Shown here one piece after another: positions 9,070 through 17,716 of a DNA stretch of 64,000 nt. The notes beneath the pieces are model-generated. The model worked only from the letters and a program-made list of their open reading frames with translations, did not search any database and was not told where the DNA came from. The stretch comes from Viridibacterium sp047600765 (GTDB lineage Bacteria > Pseudomonadota > Gammaproteobacteria > Burkholderiales > Rhodocyclaceae): positions 1,736,001 through 1,800,000 of the forward strand of contig JASGKF010000002.1 in assembly GCA_047600765.1 (NCBI GenBank). The letters are read 5' to 3'. A program made the translations under genes and the position numbers. The first letter of the stretch is position 1. Every line of letters begins with the position of its first letter.

Positions 9070-9212
9070 GGCTGGCGGACTGCGTGCTGCGCGCCTTGGC
9101 TGCGTGGCTGGGGAAGCGACGAATTTTAGCCGTTCAGCGTGGATTCCGACCGTTCATGCCCGCAAGGGGACGAAATTCTTTGAGGAGCGCCGCAGGCGCC
9201 GGGGTGGGGCGC

Positions 9213-9241
9213 AAAAAAAGACCCCGTGCGGGGCACGGGGT
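9213..9241 (-). terminator. Intrinsic terminator (downstream copy)
   Basis: A 9-bp perfect stem (9221-9229 with 9233-9241), GGG loop, followed on the minus strand by seven U residues (9213-9219). An anti-Shine-Dalgarno-like CTCTCTCC lies just before it (9249-9256). Confidence 0.8.
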
Positions 9242-9493
9242 TCTCAATGGAGAGAGTACATGCCGTCTGCACGCAGTGCGGCGGCAACCGCTACCAGAGA
9301 AGCACGGAAAACAGTTGCGGTAGGTAGCGGCGCTTGGAAATTAGCACGCACGTTCTGGCTGGCGAGCTGTATGTGGAGTTTCCTGATGTGCGGCCGAAGG
9401 CTGTTGATTTCAGTGACTTTGCGGGGCTCTGCCACTTCATTGTCATGAATGGCGATTAGCGAATCCCGGGGCCGGACGAAAGCAGCGGACAAG

Positions 9494-9519
9494 AAAAAAG
9501 CCCCGCTTGCGGCGGGGCT
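9494..9519 (-). terminator. Intrinsic terminator (upstream copy)
   Basis: An 8-bp perfect GC stem (9499-9506 with 9512-9519) followed on the minus strand by a U6 tract broken only after 9494. It ends transcripts coming from mnmC or from a local promoter. The same CTCTCTCC motif as in the other copy precedes it (9523-9530). Confidence 0.8.
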
Positions 9520-9600
9520 CAAGGAGAGAGTCGATGCATGATCCGGCTGCAAAGCAGAACCAGGACCACCATGGTTCGCAACGAAGCGAAACCATGGAAC
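9494..9600 (-). ncRNA. Candidate small RNA: hairpin, anti-SD motif, terminator
   Basis: On the minus strand, in order: a hairpin with CCATGGTT arms and an extra CGC/GCG pairing (9569-9597), a short single-stranded run with CTCTCTCC complementary to ribosome-binding sites, then an intrinsic terminator. This is the usual layout of trans-acting bacterial sRNAs. No convincing promoter was found, so it could instead be the processed 3' end of the mnmC transcript. Identity is inferred from shape alone. Confidence 0.3.
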
Positions 9601-9672
9601 GAAGCCTACCAGTCCGCGGAATCAACAGAACCAGCAAAATCGATAATCCGCGTAAAAGATCACACAGCCGCG

Positions 9673-11548
9673 TCAAGACTGCGATGAGCGGTAGCGCAAG
9701 GGGGACAGAGCGTCGGCCAGCGGGCGTTCCAGCGGCAGCGGCTCGCTGCTCATGAGGCTGGCCAGCAGCTCGGCACATAGCGCGCCCCACACCAGTCCGC
9801 GTGCGCCGAAACCAGAAAGCAGCCAGAGTTGTTCGTGCTCGGGCAGGGCACCGACCACGGGCAGGCGGTCTGGCGTGACAGGGCGATGGCCTACGCGGCC
9901 CTGCATGGGTGGCGGGTTTGTGGCGCTGACGGCTGTGGGCAGCATGCGCGCGAGCTTGTCGAGATTCTCGGCGTGTTCGCTTTCGCGCAGGGTGCTGTCC
10001 GCGTCATTGACCACGAAGGTGGCGCCCATGGGTTGCCAGCCGTCGATGGGTGGCGTCACGTAGCCGCTGCCGCAGACAACAGTCTGCAGTGGTGCGCAGT
10101 GGGCGGCTTCGAGATGGCTGACCTGCCCGCGTGCGCCGAACAGCGGTAGCCATTCGCCGTTGCCCAGACCACGCAGCAGGCGGCTGGCGTCGTGGGCGTT
10201 GGCGAAGACCAGCTGCGGCGCGCGGGCGATGACCCGGCCCTGTGAATCGAGCGCTTCCCATTGGCCTTGCACGCGGCGCACGGTGTTCGACGTGTTGTTT
10301 GAAGTGCGCGCTGAACTGCGGGTGGCGAGCTGCGACGGCGAGATGCGCGGCGCAGAGACTGGGCGGGTTGATCCAGCCACCTTGTGGGAACCACCAGCCA
10401 CCTTGCGCCGTGGTTTGCCCGGCGTGCGACGACGCGGCGTCGCCATCGCACCATTGCAGGTAGTCCGTGGGCGCGCCGAGCGCTTCGACGGTGTCGCGCT
10501 GTTTGCGTGCCTGCGCCGCATCGCGCGCCAGGTGCAGCACGCCGCATTGGCCCCAACGTGCGGGGTGGCCCGCTTCGGCGAGGCGGGCCAGGTCGTGCAG
10601 GCCGAACAGGAAGCCGGCACGCGTGATGCGGGCCATGAGGTTGTCATCGCGGCTGGGCAGGGGGCGGAAGGCGCCGGCGAGGTTGCCGGAGGCGCCTTGT
10701 GCCGGCGCCTCAGCCGACTCCAGCAGCTGGATGCGCCAGCCGCGCGCAGCGAGCCGCTCGCACAGCGCTGTGCCGGCGAGGCCGGCGCCAATGACGATGG
10801 CGTCGTGCGGTATGGCTGCCGGCACGCGCAGGGCCTGCGTGAAATGCCCTTGCAGCATCCAGTGCTTGCGATGGAAGCCGCGGACCTTCTCGACGCTGAA
10901 ACCGGCAGCCGTCAGGCCTTCACGCACGGTGGCGTAGACCGACCAGGTGGCCAGCGTGGTGTCTGCGTGCGACAGGCTGGCGAGTGCTGCAAAGACATCG
11001 GGCGACCACATGGCCGGGTTCTTCGCCGGTGCAAAGCCGTCGAGGTAGATGGCGTCGGCACTTGCAACGCATTGCGCCAGCAGTTCGCTGGCTTCGCCGA
11101 ACAACAAGGTCAGGCAGACGCTGCGGCCATCGGCCTCACTGAATTCCAGCCGGTGAAAGCCGGGCAACAACATGGGCCAGTGCTGGGTGAGGCGTGCGGA
11201 CAGATCGCGCGGTGCGCAAGCGTTGGCGTGGGCCGCAGCCATGTCCTGCGCGCTGAAGGGGTGCTTCTCGACCGACACGAAATGCAGGCGCGTGCAGGCA
11301 GCGGGATCGTCGCGCCAGGCCTGCCAGGTGGCGAGGAAGTTGTGGCCCAGGCCGAAGCCGGTCTCGATGATGACGAATTGCTGCCGCCCCTGCCAGCGTT
11401 CGGGCAGGCCGTTGCCGCGCAGGAAGACGTGGCGGGCCTGATCCAGCGCGCCTTTGGGGGAGTGGTAGACGTCGCCGAACTGCGACGACACCGGGACTCC
11501 TTGCGGGTCGAGTTCGAGTGTGGCGGGGAGGATGGGGACGAAGCTCAT
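9673..11548 (-). pseudogene. mnmC: mnmC, tRNA wobble-uridine modification enzyme, frameshifted as sequenced
   Basis: Bifunctional enzyme finishing 5-methylaminomethyl-2-thiouridine at tRNA position 34. The N-terminal methyltransferase shows ETGFGLGHNFLATW and YLDGFAPAKNPAMW. The C-terminal FAD-dependent demodifying domain begins with AIVIGAGLAGTALCERLAA. The reading frame changes near 10282: the first frame (from 11548) goes out of register after FKQHVEH, and the next frame resumes as RRVQGQWEALDSQGRV and reads to the stop at 9673. Removing one of two adjacent G residues at about 10282-10283 (plus strand) restores a single protein of about 624 residues with normal length and both domains. Either a sequencing error or a recent loss. 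The gene ends the glycolipid-cluster transcript, 16 bases after the spermidine-synthase-like gene. Confidence 0.85.
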
Positions 11549-11564
11549 GCGGGTTCAGCGGCGA

Positions 11565-12458
11565 TCAACGGGCTTTACGCTTCTGGCGACGTGCCGATTT
11601 TTCCATGTCGCGCAGCAAGGTGGCGATATCCAGATCAAAGCGCTCGTCGAGTGAGCGTGCAGCACGCGACAGACTCTCCCACGCCGGGGGATGGGCCGGG
11701 TTGTTGAAGGCGTAGGCGATGCGGTTGCCGTCGCGGCTGACGTCGATGACCACCACGCGGCTGTGGAACACGTGGTTCATCAGCGTGATGTGGGTTTCGG
11801 TCAGCGGGCCGTAGCCCGAGATATTGGCGACCAGCACGCCGTCGGGTTTCAGCGCAGCGCGCAGGTCGGCGTAGAAGGAATCGGTGCAGAGTTGTGGTGC
11901 GAGGCCATCTTCGTCGTAGGCGTCGAGCAGGATCACGTCGGCGCGCGTCTCGCTGGCGTGCTGCGCGAACCAGGCGGCTGCCTCGGCTTCGATGACCTGC
12001 AGGCGTTCGTCGTCGGGCGGCAGGGCGAACCAGTCTCGGCAGGCGATCACGTCAGCGGAATACTCCAGCGCGGTGATGCGGCTGCGTGCGAGATGACGAT
12101 GGCACCACTTGCTGAGCGAACCGCCACCGAGACCCACGACGACGATGTGGCGGGGGTTGGGGTGAATGAGCAGGAAGCCTGTCATCGCGCGTGTGTAGGC
12201 CAGCGCCAGTGCAGTCGGGTCGGCGATGCACATTTCGCTCTGCACGAGCTTGAGGCTGAACTGCAGGCGGCGTACCTTGCCGTCGTCGAGCACGAAGGGG
12301 CGCGGGTAGATGCCGTCCTGCAGTTGATGGATCAGGCGCTGGCGATCGGCCGTGGCCGGTTCATGCAGGCGCAGCACGCCGGCTTCCTGCACCAGTGCGG
12401 CAGGAATGCTGATCCAGCCCTCGCGCTGGATGTCCTGCGGCCTGGGCTTTTCTGCCAC
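11565..12458 (-). CDS. Spermidine synthase-like (Rossmann methyltransferase fold) protein
   Basis: A 297-residue protein with the nucleotide-binding loop VVVGLGGGSLSKWCHRHL (about residue 106), an acidic LEYS after the next strand, and DVILLDAYDEDGLAP, matching the spermidine/spermine synthase superfamily. The N-terminal beta-hairpin region typical of true SpeE is short, and the gene is not beside speD or speA. The substrate therefore cannot be named; many such proteins are annotated only as spermidine synthase-like. The basic tail (RRQKRKAR) is unusual. It lies 3 bases after the GT39 gene's stop and 16 bases before mnmC, so it is probably co-transcribed. Confidence 0.7.
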   Translation of the reverse strand: MAEKPRPQDIQREGWISIPAALVQEAGVLRLHEPATADRQRLIHQLQDGIYPRPFVLDDGKVRRLQFSLKLVQSEMCIADPTALALAYTRAMTGFLLIHPNPRHIVVVGLGGGSLSKWCHRHLARSRITALEYSADVIACRDWFALPPDDERLQVIEAEAAAWFAQHASETRADVILLDAYDEDGLAPQLCTDSFYADLRAALKPDGVLVANISGYGPLTETHITLMNHVFHSRVVVIDVSRDGNRIAYAFNNPAHPPAWESLSRAARSLDERFDLDIATLLRDMEKSARRQKRKAR

Positions 12459-12461
12459 GGG

Positions 12462-14012
12462 TCAGTACCCGCGGAAGCCCTTGAGCAGCACGACGCTCAT
12501 CTCGCGCCGGAAGCTGGCGCCCTGCACGGTGAGGTAGGCGAGCTTCTCTTGCGACGCAAAGCGCTCCGCAACGGGCGCGGGGTTGGACTGCGTGATGAAG
12601 ATGACCGTGCGGCTCATGTCGGCCGTGCTGAACGGTGCGGTGAGCTGGTAGTGGTCCTGCGCGCGGGGCTGTGGCTTCCAGGCGAGGAAGTCGGTGCGCA
12701 TGTCGCGCAGCTCGTAGCGCATGTGGGCAATCAGCGTGCGGTTCTCGGCCACCACGATGGCATCGGGATGTGCGGCAAGGATGGGCCGCAGTTGCTGCGC
12801 GAGCTGCGGCCAGCCGCGCGCACGCTTGAGCGGATCGAGCTTCGCGGTGAGGGGCTTGCCGATTGCGCGGAAGAGGTCCTGGTAGTGATAGAGCGTGACT
12901 GTCGCGAAAGCGTTGATCGCCACGGCAGCAATCCACCAGCGAGCCTTGAAGCGTGACAGCCAGTGCACAGCCAGCACGCAGGCGGTAATGAAAGCCGGTG
13001 CAGCCCAGTTGCCATTCGCTTCGGAGCGGAATGCTTGCAGCAGCACGATGCCCAGCAGGGGCAGGCTGAAAGCATGCAGTAAAAATGTGCCCCCGGCGCG
13101 CCCCGTCAGGGACGCGCCGCCCCCCGAGGGGGCCAAGGCAGTCTTGGGGCGGCCCGGCGACTGCCTTGCGCGGTATTTGCCATCGCGCGGATGCCGGACG
13201 AGCACGATGATCGTTGCGATGAAGGCGATGGCGATCAGCGGGCCCAGCGAACCGAACTGGCCGGCGAGGAATTCGAGCGCGTTGCCGCTCTTGTCGTTGT
13301 GGCCGTTGACGTGCGTGATATCGGCCGTGTGATGCAGGGTCGGGAAGTCGTTTGCCCAGTTCCACAGGATGTTGGGCAGGATCAGTAGGCAGGCGAGGCC
13401 CACGGCCGTCCACAGGCGCGGGTTGCCGAGCTGGCGACGACGCTCGCGGTTGACCAGCAGGTAGAGCAGGGCGCAGGCGCCGAAGGACAGCATGGTGTAC
13501 TTCGACATGGTGCCGAGGCCCACTGCGACGCCCATCAGCAGCCAGTCACGCCAGCGGTCCAGCGCCAGTGCGCGCGCGAAGGCCAGTACGCCCAGTGCCC
13601 AGCAGAACAGCAGCGGCGCATCGGTCGACACGAACAGGCTGAAGATGGCCGTGAAGGGCATCAGCGAGAAAGCCAGCGCGCAGCGCAGGCCGATGCGTTC
13701 GTCGAAGAGCTGGCGACCGAGCAGGAACACCAGCCAGCTCGTGCCGGCATACAGCAGCAAGGCCGGCAGCTTGACGGCCACCAGACCATCGCCGAACACG
13801 GCCGTGCTCAGCGCGATCAGCCAGCCGATCACGGGCGGCTTGGAGAAGTAGCCCCAGTCGAGGTCCTGCGCCCAGGTCCAGTACTGCGCTTCGTCGACGT
13901 AGAGTGAGACGCCCAGACCACCGGCGACCCACATGCGGTAGCAGGTCAGCGCGACCAGCCAGGCAAACAGCAGTCGTGCGCGGCCGGTAGCTTTGTCGTC
14001 GGCCGTCATCAT
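12462..14012 (-). CDS. GT39/ArnT-like membrane glycosyltransferase
   Basis: A 516-residue polytopic protein of the PMT/ArnT superfamily, which moves a sugar from a polyprenyl-phosphate donor to an acceptor outside the inner membrane. The first periplasmic loop has the acidic motif YVDEAQYWTWAQDL (catalytic Asp-Glu), followed by YFSKPPVIGW, both typical. It overlaps the upstream GT39 gene by ATGA. About residues 277-305 the membrane domain is interrupted by a low-complexity, Pro/Gly/Arg-rich stretch (SPGRPKTALAPSGGGASL and on). This is encoded by a palindromic repeat inserted in frame and probably forms an extra loop. The acceptor is unknown; lipid A or another glycolipid is possible. Confidence 0.85.
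   Translation of the reverse strand: MMTADDKATGRARLLFAWLVALTCYRMWVAGGLGVSLYVDEAQYWTWAQDLDWGYFSKPPVIGWLIALSTAVFGDGLVAVKLPALLLYAGTSWLVFLLGRQLFDERIGLRCALAFSLMPFTAIFSLFVSTDAPLLFCWALGVLAFARALALDRWRDWLLMGVAVGLGTMSKYTMLSFGACALLYLLVNRERRRQLGNPRLWTAVGLACLLILPNILWNWANDFPTLHHTADITHVNGHNDKSGNALEFLAGQFGSLGPLIAIAFIATIIVLVRHPRDGKYRARQSPGRPKTALAPSGGGASLTGRAGGTFLLHAFSLPLLGIVLLQAFRSEANGNWAAPAFITACVLAVHWLSRFKARWWIAAVAINAFATVTLYHYQDLFRAIGKPLTAKLDPLKRARGWPQLAQQLRPILAAHPDAIVVAENRTLIAHMRYELRDMRTDFLAWKPQPRAQDHYQLTAPFSTADMSRTVIFITQSNPAPVAERFASQEKLAYLTVQGASFRREMSVVLLKGFRGY
13087..13165. repeat. Palindromic intergenic-type repeat inside a coding gene
   Basis: Three hairpins in a row: 13095-13104 with 13109-13118 (GGCGCG arms), 13121-13125 with 13128-13132 (CCCCC/GGGGG), and 13137-13143 with 13159-13165 (GGCAGTC/GACTGCC). 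Such GC-rich arrays are normally found between genes in Rhodocyclales and Burkholderiales. Here it is read through in frame by the GT39 gene and adds roughly 28 residues. No second copy was seen in the window. Confidence 0.7.
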
Positions 14013-15562
14013 TCCTTGACCCTCACGAGGACCACGCCACCTTCGCGGAACAGCTCTTCGACCTTGCGATCTTTCGGCAAGCGGTCAACGCGTGTCAGCG
14101 CAATCTGGCCAGCCTCGGCCTGCACCGTCGGCGTTACGCTTTCGCGATAGACGCTAAAGCTCGGCGCGTGAAAATTCCACAGCACCATGGGTTCGCCTGC
14201 GTACTGACGCGCTGCGATGCCGGCGCGCTTGACCGGGCCTTGCAGCAGTTCCGAAGTGAGCGGGCCGACTGCGGCGACGACGGCCAGCGCACAGACACTG
14301 GCGGCGATGGCACTGCGCTTCCAGGCTTCGGAGTGCAGGGTGAACAGCGACTGCAGCGAGATGGCGAAGCACAGCACCACGATGGCGTGATAGCCCAGCA
14401 GCTTGAGCTCGCTGACGCGACCCAGCTGCAGCTGGTAGTAGGCGTCCTTGACCCAGCCGCGTTGCAGCGCGTCTTCGAGCAGCGAGGGCAGGCCGACGAA
14501 CACGCACAGCAGCAGGATGGCGGGCAGCACGGCGAGGCGCACGCTGCGCGTGGAAGTACCGAGCTTGTCGATGTTCAGCGCCATCAGTGCGAACAGCGGC
14601 GTGCAGCCATACAGCGCGTAGTGCGGCAGCTTGGTGCCCGATAGCGAGAAGAAGGCGATGACGAAGATCGACCAGATCCACAGGAAGCGGCGCAGGGGAT
14701 CGCTGAAGTCGCTGCGGATGTCTCGCACGCTGCGCAGCAGCCAGGTGAGCCAGGGCAGCAGCAGCACGGGCACGATGGCGACGTAGTAGAAGATGCTGCC
14801 AGAGTGACCTTCCATCGAACCCGAGAAACGTTCGACGTTGTGCTTGAGGAGGAAGCCGTCGATGAAAGCCTGGCCGTGGATGGCGAGTGCTGCGGCATAC
14901 CAGGGCACGGTGATCGCCAGCAGGATCAGCCAGCCCTGCCAGTCGAATACGCTGCGCAGCCAGTCGCGGAAACGTTTCGCCGTCAGGCAGTAGATGAGTG
15001 TCGTCGCGCCCGGCACCAGCAGGGCGATGGGGCCCTTGGTGAGCACACCGAGACCGATCCACACGTAGCTGCGCAGCAGCGGCGCACGCTGACCGGATTC
15101 GAGGTGACGCCAGCTGTCGAACAGCGCCAGCGCGATGAGCACGTTTAGCAGCGAGTCGGCGGTCGCTGCGCGGCCGATGATCAGCACGCCCAGCGAAGTC
15201 GTTACGATAGTGGCCGCGAAGATGGCGCCATTGCGACCCACGCGCGGCCACACGAACATGGCCGTCGCCCAGGCCCAGAGTGCGGCCGAGATGACTGAGG
15301 GCAGGCGGAAGGCCCACTCGTTTACGCCGAACAGCGCGACGAAGATGGCCTGGAACCAGTAGACGAGGATGGGCTTGTCGAAGCGCGGCGCACCGTTAAG
15401 CCAGGTTGACAGGAAGTCGTGGCGTTCGAACATTTCGCGCGTGGCTTCCGAGAAGGCGCCTTCGTCCACGTCAAACAGCGGCATGCCGCCCAGGTTGAGC
15501 AGGAATGCCGCCAGCGGCAGCAGGAACAGCAGCCACTTGAGCTGGCGGTCGGTGAGTTGCAT
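14009..15562 (-). CDS. GT39/ArnT-like membrane glycosyltransferase
   Basis: A 517-residue polytopic glycosyltransferase, related to the gene after it. The first loop has PLFDVDEGAFSEATREM (acidic catalytic pair) followed by RFDKPILVYWFQAIF, the donor-lipid region of ArnT-type enzymes. A mid-protein SGTKLPHYALYG motif is also typical of the family. The ATG at 15562 (MQLTDRQLKWL) starts just before the first helix; the ribosome-binding site is weak. It overlaps the next gene by 4 bases and follows the GT2 gene by 40 bases. Probably uses the lipid-linked sugar made by that GT2 protein; the sugar is unknown. Confidence 0.88.
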   Translation of the reverse strand: MQLTDRQLKWLLFLLPLAAFLLNLGGMPLFDVDEGAFSEATREMFERHDFLSTWLNGAPRFDKPILVYWFQAIFVALFGVNEWAFRLPSVISAALWAWATAMFVWPRVGRNGAIFAATIVTTSLGVLIIGRAATADSLLNVLIALALFDSWRHLESGQRAPLLRSYVWIGLGVLTKGPIALLVPGATTLIYCLTAKRFRDWLRSVFDWQGWLILLAITVPWYAAALAIHGQAFIDGFLLKHNVERFSGSMEGHSGSIFYYVAIVPVLLLPWLTWLLRSVRDIRSDFSDPLRRFLWIWSIFVIAFFSLSGTKLPHYALYGCTPLFALMALNIDKLGTSTRSVRLAVLPAILLLCVFVGLPSLLEDALQRGWVKDAYYQLQLGRVSELKLLGYHAIVVLCFAISLQSLFTLHSEAWKRSAIAASVCALAVVAAVGPLTSELLQGPVKRAGIAARQYAGEPMVLWNFHAPSFSVYRESVTPTVQAEAGQIALTRVDRLPKDRKVEELFREGGVVLVRVKE

Positions 15563-15602
15563 GAGTCTTGGTAGGGGGCTGCGAGTCAGGAAGCGCTGCG
15601 GC

Positions 15603-16610
15603 TCAGCGCTTCCAGGCTTCGTCCTGTGCAAAGGCTTGTGGGTTCCGCACTTCGTACTGGCGGGCAGCGCCGGTCTCGAAGTAGATGCGCGCCAGGGTCT
15701 CGGACAGCACGCCGGTCAGCACGAACTGGATGCCCATGACCACGGCGAAGAAGCCCACCAGCAGCAAAGGACGACCGCCGATGGATTCGCCGAGGATGAA
15801 CTTGAGCACCGCGAGGTAGGCGAGGATGAGGCCGCCGATGCTGCCTGCTGCAAGGCCGACACTGCCGAAGAAGTGGCCGGGGCGTGTGCGGAAGCGCATG
15901 AAGAAGTAGACCGAGATGAGGTCGAGGATCACGCGGAAGGTACGCGAGATGCCGTACTTGCTCTGGCCGAACTGGCGTGCGTGGTGTTCGACGACTTCTT
16001 CCTTGATGCGGCGGGGCGTGGTGACGGTGGCCAGCCAGGCGGGGATGAAGCGGTGCATTTCGCCGTAGAGGCGCACGCTCTTGATGACGCTGCCACGGAA
16101 GGCCTTGAGGCTGCAGCCGTAGTCGTTGAGGCGCACACCGGTGATGTTGGCGATCAGGCGGTTGGCGATGCGCGACGGGATCTTGCGCAGCCACAGGCCG
16201 TCCTGGCGGTTCTTGCGCCAACCGGCGACGAGGTCGAGGTCTTCGCGCAGCAAGCGGGCCACCATGCGCGGGATGTTGACGGGGTCGTTCTGCAGGTCGC
16301 CGTCGAGCGTGACGATCACGTCGCCGCGCGCAGCGTCGATGCCGGCCTGCATGGCGGCAGTCTGCTTGAAGTTGCGCATCAGCTCGATGGGGCGCACGTG
16401 GGGGCCGTATTTCTGCGCGGCAGCACGCAGGCGGGTGACGGTCTCGTCAGAGCTGCCGTCGTCGACGATCACCAGCTCCCAGGGCCAGGGGTAGTCGGCC
16501 AGACCTTCGTGAACGCGGGCGACCATGGGGTCGACGCTTTCCTCTTCGTTGTACATGGGCACAACGACCGAGAGGGTGTGGGCGGGCAGGGTTTCAAGTG
16601 CAAGGCTCAT
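15603..16610 (-). CDS. GtrB/ArnC-like polyprenyl-phosphate glycosyltransferase (GT2)
   Basis: A 335-residue family 2 glycosyltransferase. The N-terminal catalytic domain has VVVPMYNEEESV, VIVDDGSSDETV and the metal-binding LDGDLQNDP, followed by two C-terminal membrane helices (about residues 235-300). This is the layout of GtrB, ArnC and dolichol-phosphate mannose synthase, which load a sugar onto undecaprenyl phosphate on the cytoplasmic face. The ATG at 16610 overlaps the upstream stop as ATGA. Its place just ahead of two GT39 genes suggests that it makes their donor. Confidence 0.92.
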   Translation of the reverse strand: MSLALETLPAHTLSVVVPMYNEEESVDPMVARVHEGLADYPWPWELVIVDDGSSDETVTRLRAAAQKYGPHVRPIELMRNFKQTAAMQAGIDAARGDVIVTLDGDLQNDPVNIPRMVARLLREDLDLVAGWRKNRQDGLWLRKIPSRIANRLIANITGVRLNDYGCSLKAFRGSVIKSVRLYGEMHRFIPAWLATVTTPRRIKEEVVEHHARQFGQSKYGISRTFRVILDLISVYFFMRFRTRPGHFFGSVGLAAGSIGGLILAYLAVLKFILGESIGGRPLLLVGFFAVVMGIQFVLTGVLSETLARIYFETGAARQYEVRNPQAFAQDEAWKR

Positions 16611-17560
16611 GCTTGTCCGTTCGGGCTGGATGGCTGGAATTCTGTGGTGGCACCGGGCAACAGCACGGCAGCCAGAGCACCCGCGCTGAGGGCGCAGGCG
16701 ATGACGAAAAGGTGCAGGATCAGGCAGGCCTGCAGGCCGTCGGCCAGCATTATGCCGTGTGCAGCGAGCAAGGCCGCGCCACCTGCCTCGTAGGTACCGA
16801 AACCGGCTACGCCCTGGATCGGCAGGATGGCGGCAAGTTCCACCCCCATGGCGCCGGCGAGTCCGCTCTGCAGGCCGCTGCCGAGCAGCAGGGACAGCGC
16901 CCAGGCTTGCGCGGTGAGCTTGAGCGACCAGTTGGCAACGGTCCACAGCCAGGAGCGGCCAGCGCCACGCGTCGATTCAGCCAGCGCCGCACGCAGCTTG
17001 GCAATGATTTTCCCAAGCTTGCCGGTCTGTTCAGGCAGCAGTTCCGGGTGATTGCGTGCCCAGCGCGGAATGCCCCAGGCAGCCAGCGCCACGGCGGCGA
17101 TCCACAAGGCGCGCAAGGCTGCGGGCAGATCGGGCCAGACGAGGGCGGCGAGGGCCAGCACCACGAAGGCATCCTGCAGACGCAGCCACAGCAGGGCGGC
17201 GATGGCGCGTGCGGTGGGCACGCCGAACCAGCGGTTGAGCAGGATGGGGAAGGTCGCTTCGCCGCTGCGGAAGGGCAGCACGTTGACCATGGCGTTGTGG
17301 ATCAGGGTGAGGCGCAGAATGCTGGCGAAGCGGACGTGGCCGAGAGAGCGGAATTCGTCGAACACGCGGCCGGCGCGCAGCAGGTAGGTGGCGAGGAAGG
17401 CCGCGATGAGACCGGCAAGTTGCAGCCCGTCGATGCGGGCGAGACGCTCGCCCAGCGCAGCAAACTGCGCTTCGCGTTGCCCGCCGTAGATGAACCATGC
17501 GATCAGCGCGGCGCTGCAGAGCAGGGCAATGAGGCGCTTGAGCGCGGTGGAAACAGTCAT
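16607..17560 (-). CDS. Flippase-like / LPG synthase TM-region protein (UPF0104 type)
   Basis: A 317-residue integral membrane protein with about eight hydrophobic helices. It contains FRSLGHVRFASILRL, NAMVNVLPFRSGEATFPIL and, near the C-terminus, ILPIQGVAGFGTYEAGGA. These are conserved stretches of the membrane domain shared by MprF-type lysylphosphatidylglycerol synthases and by AglD/YbhN-like proteins. There is no C-terminal aminoacyltransferase domain. It is the first gene of the glycolipid cluster, overlapping the GT2 gene by 4 bases. A role in moving or tailoring a lipid-linked sugar is suggested by context only. Confidence 0.82.
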   Translation of the reverse strand: MTVSTALKRLIALLCSAALIAWFIYGGQREAQFAALGERLARIDGLQLAGLIAAFLATYLLRAGRVFDEFRSLGHVRFASILRLTLIHNAMVNVLPFRSGEATFPILLNRWFGVPTARAIAALLWLRLQDAFVVLALAALVWPDLPAALRALWIAAVALAAWGIPRWARNHPELLPEQTGKLGKIIAKLRAALAESTRGAGRSWLWTVANWSLKLTAQAWALSLLLGSGLQSGLAGAMGVELAAILPIQGVAGFGTYEAGGAALLAAHGIMLADGLQACLILHLFVIACALSAGALAAVLLPGATTEFQPSSPNGQA

Positions 17561-17665
17561 GTAGGGCAGAACGCCGGCTGGGGGCGCAGGGAAAGGAAGC
17601 CGGGCATTTTACCACCCGGCATCAGCGCGGCGCCCGTGCTGCTGCGAGCCGGGGTGCCGTACCAG

Positions 17666-17698
17666 CAAAAAGGCCCCGCGAGGGCGTCGCGGGGCCTT
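17666..17698 (-). terminator. Intrinsic terminator after phoX
   Basis: A 12-bp GC-rich stem (about 17670-17681 with 17687-17698) and a U-run on the minus strand (17666-17671), 19 bases beyond the PhoX-family stop. Confidence 0.85.
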
Positions 17699-17716
17699 GC
17701 TTCGGTCAGAAGCGGA

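Larger units (their letters stand above)
9070..9672. other. 603-base gap with tandem hairpin modules, no certain gene
   Basis: Between the DUF1045 gene and mnmC. It holds two minus-strand intrinsic terminators (9213-9241 and 9494-9519), each directly preceded on the minus strand by CTCTCTCC, and a separate 29-base hairpin (9569-9597). Short reading frames exist on both strands: a 62-codon plus-strand frame from ATG 9257-9259 behind GGAGAG, and a minus-strand frame ending in DGMYSLH at 9244. None has clear family features. Small RNAs, leader peptides or a decayed small gene are all possible. Confidence 0.5.
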
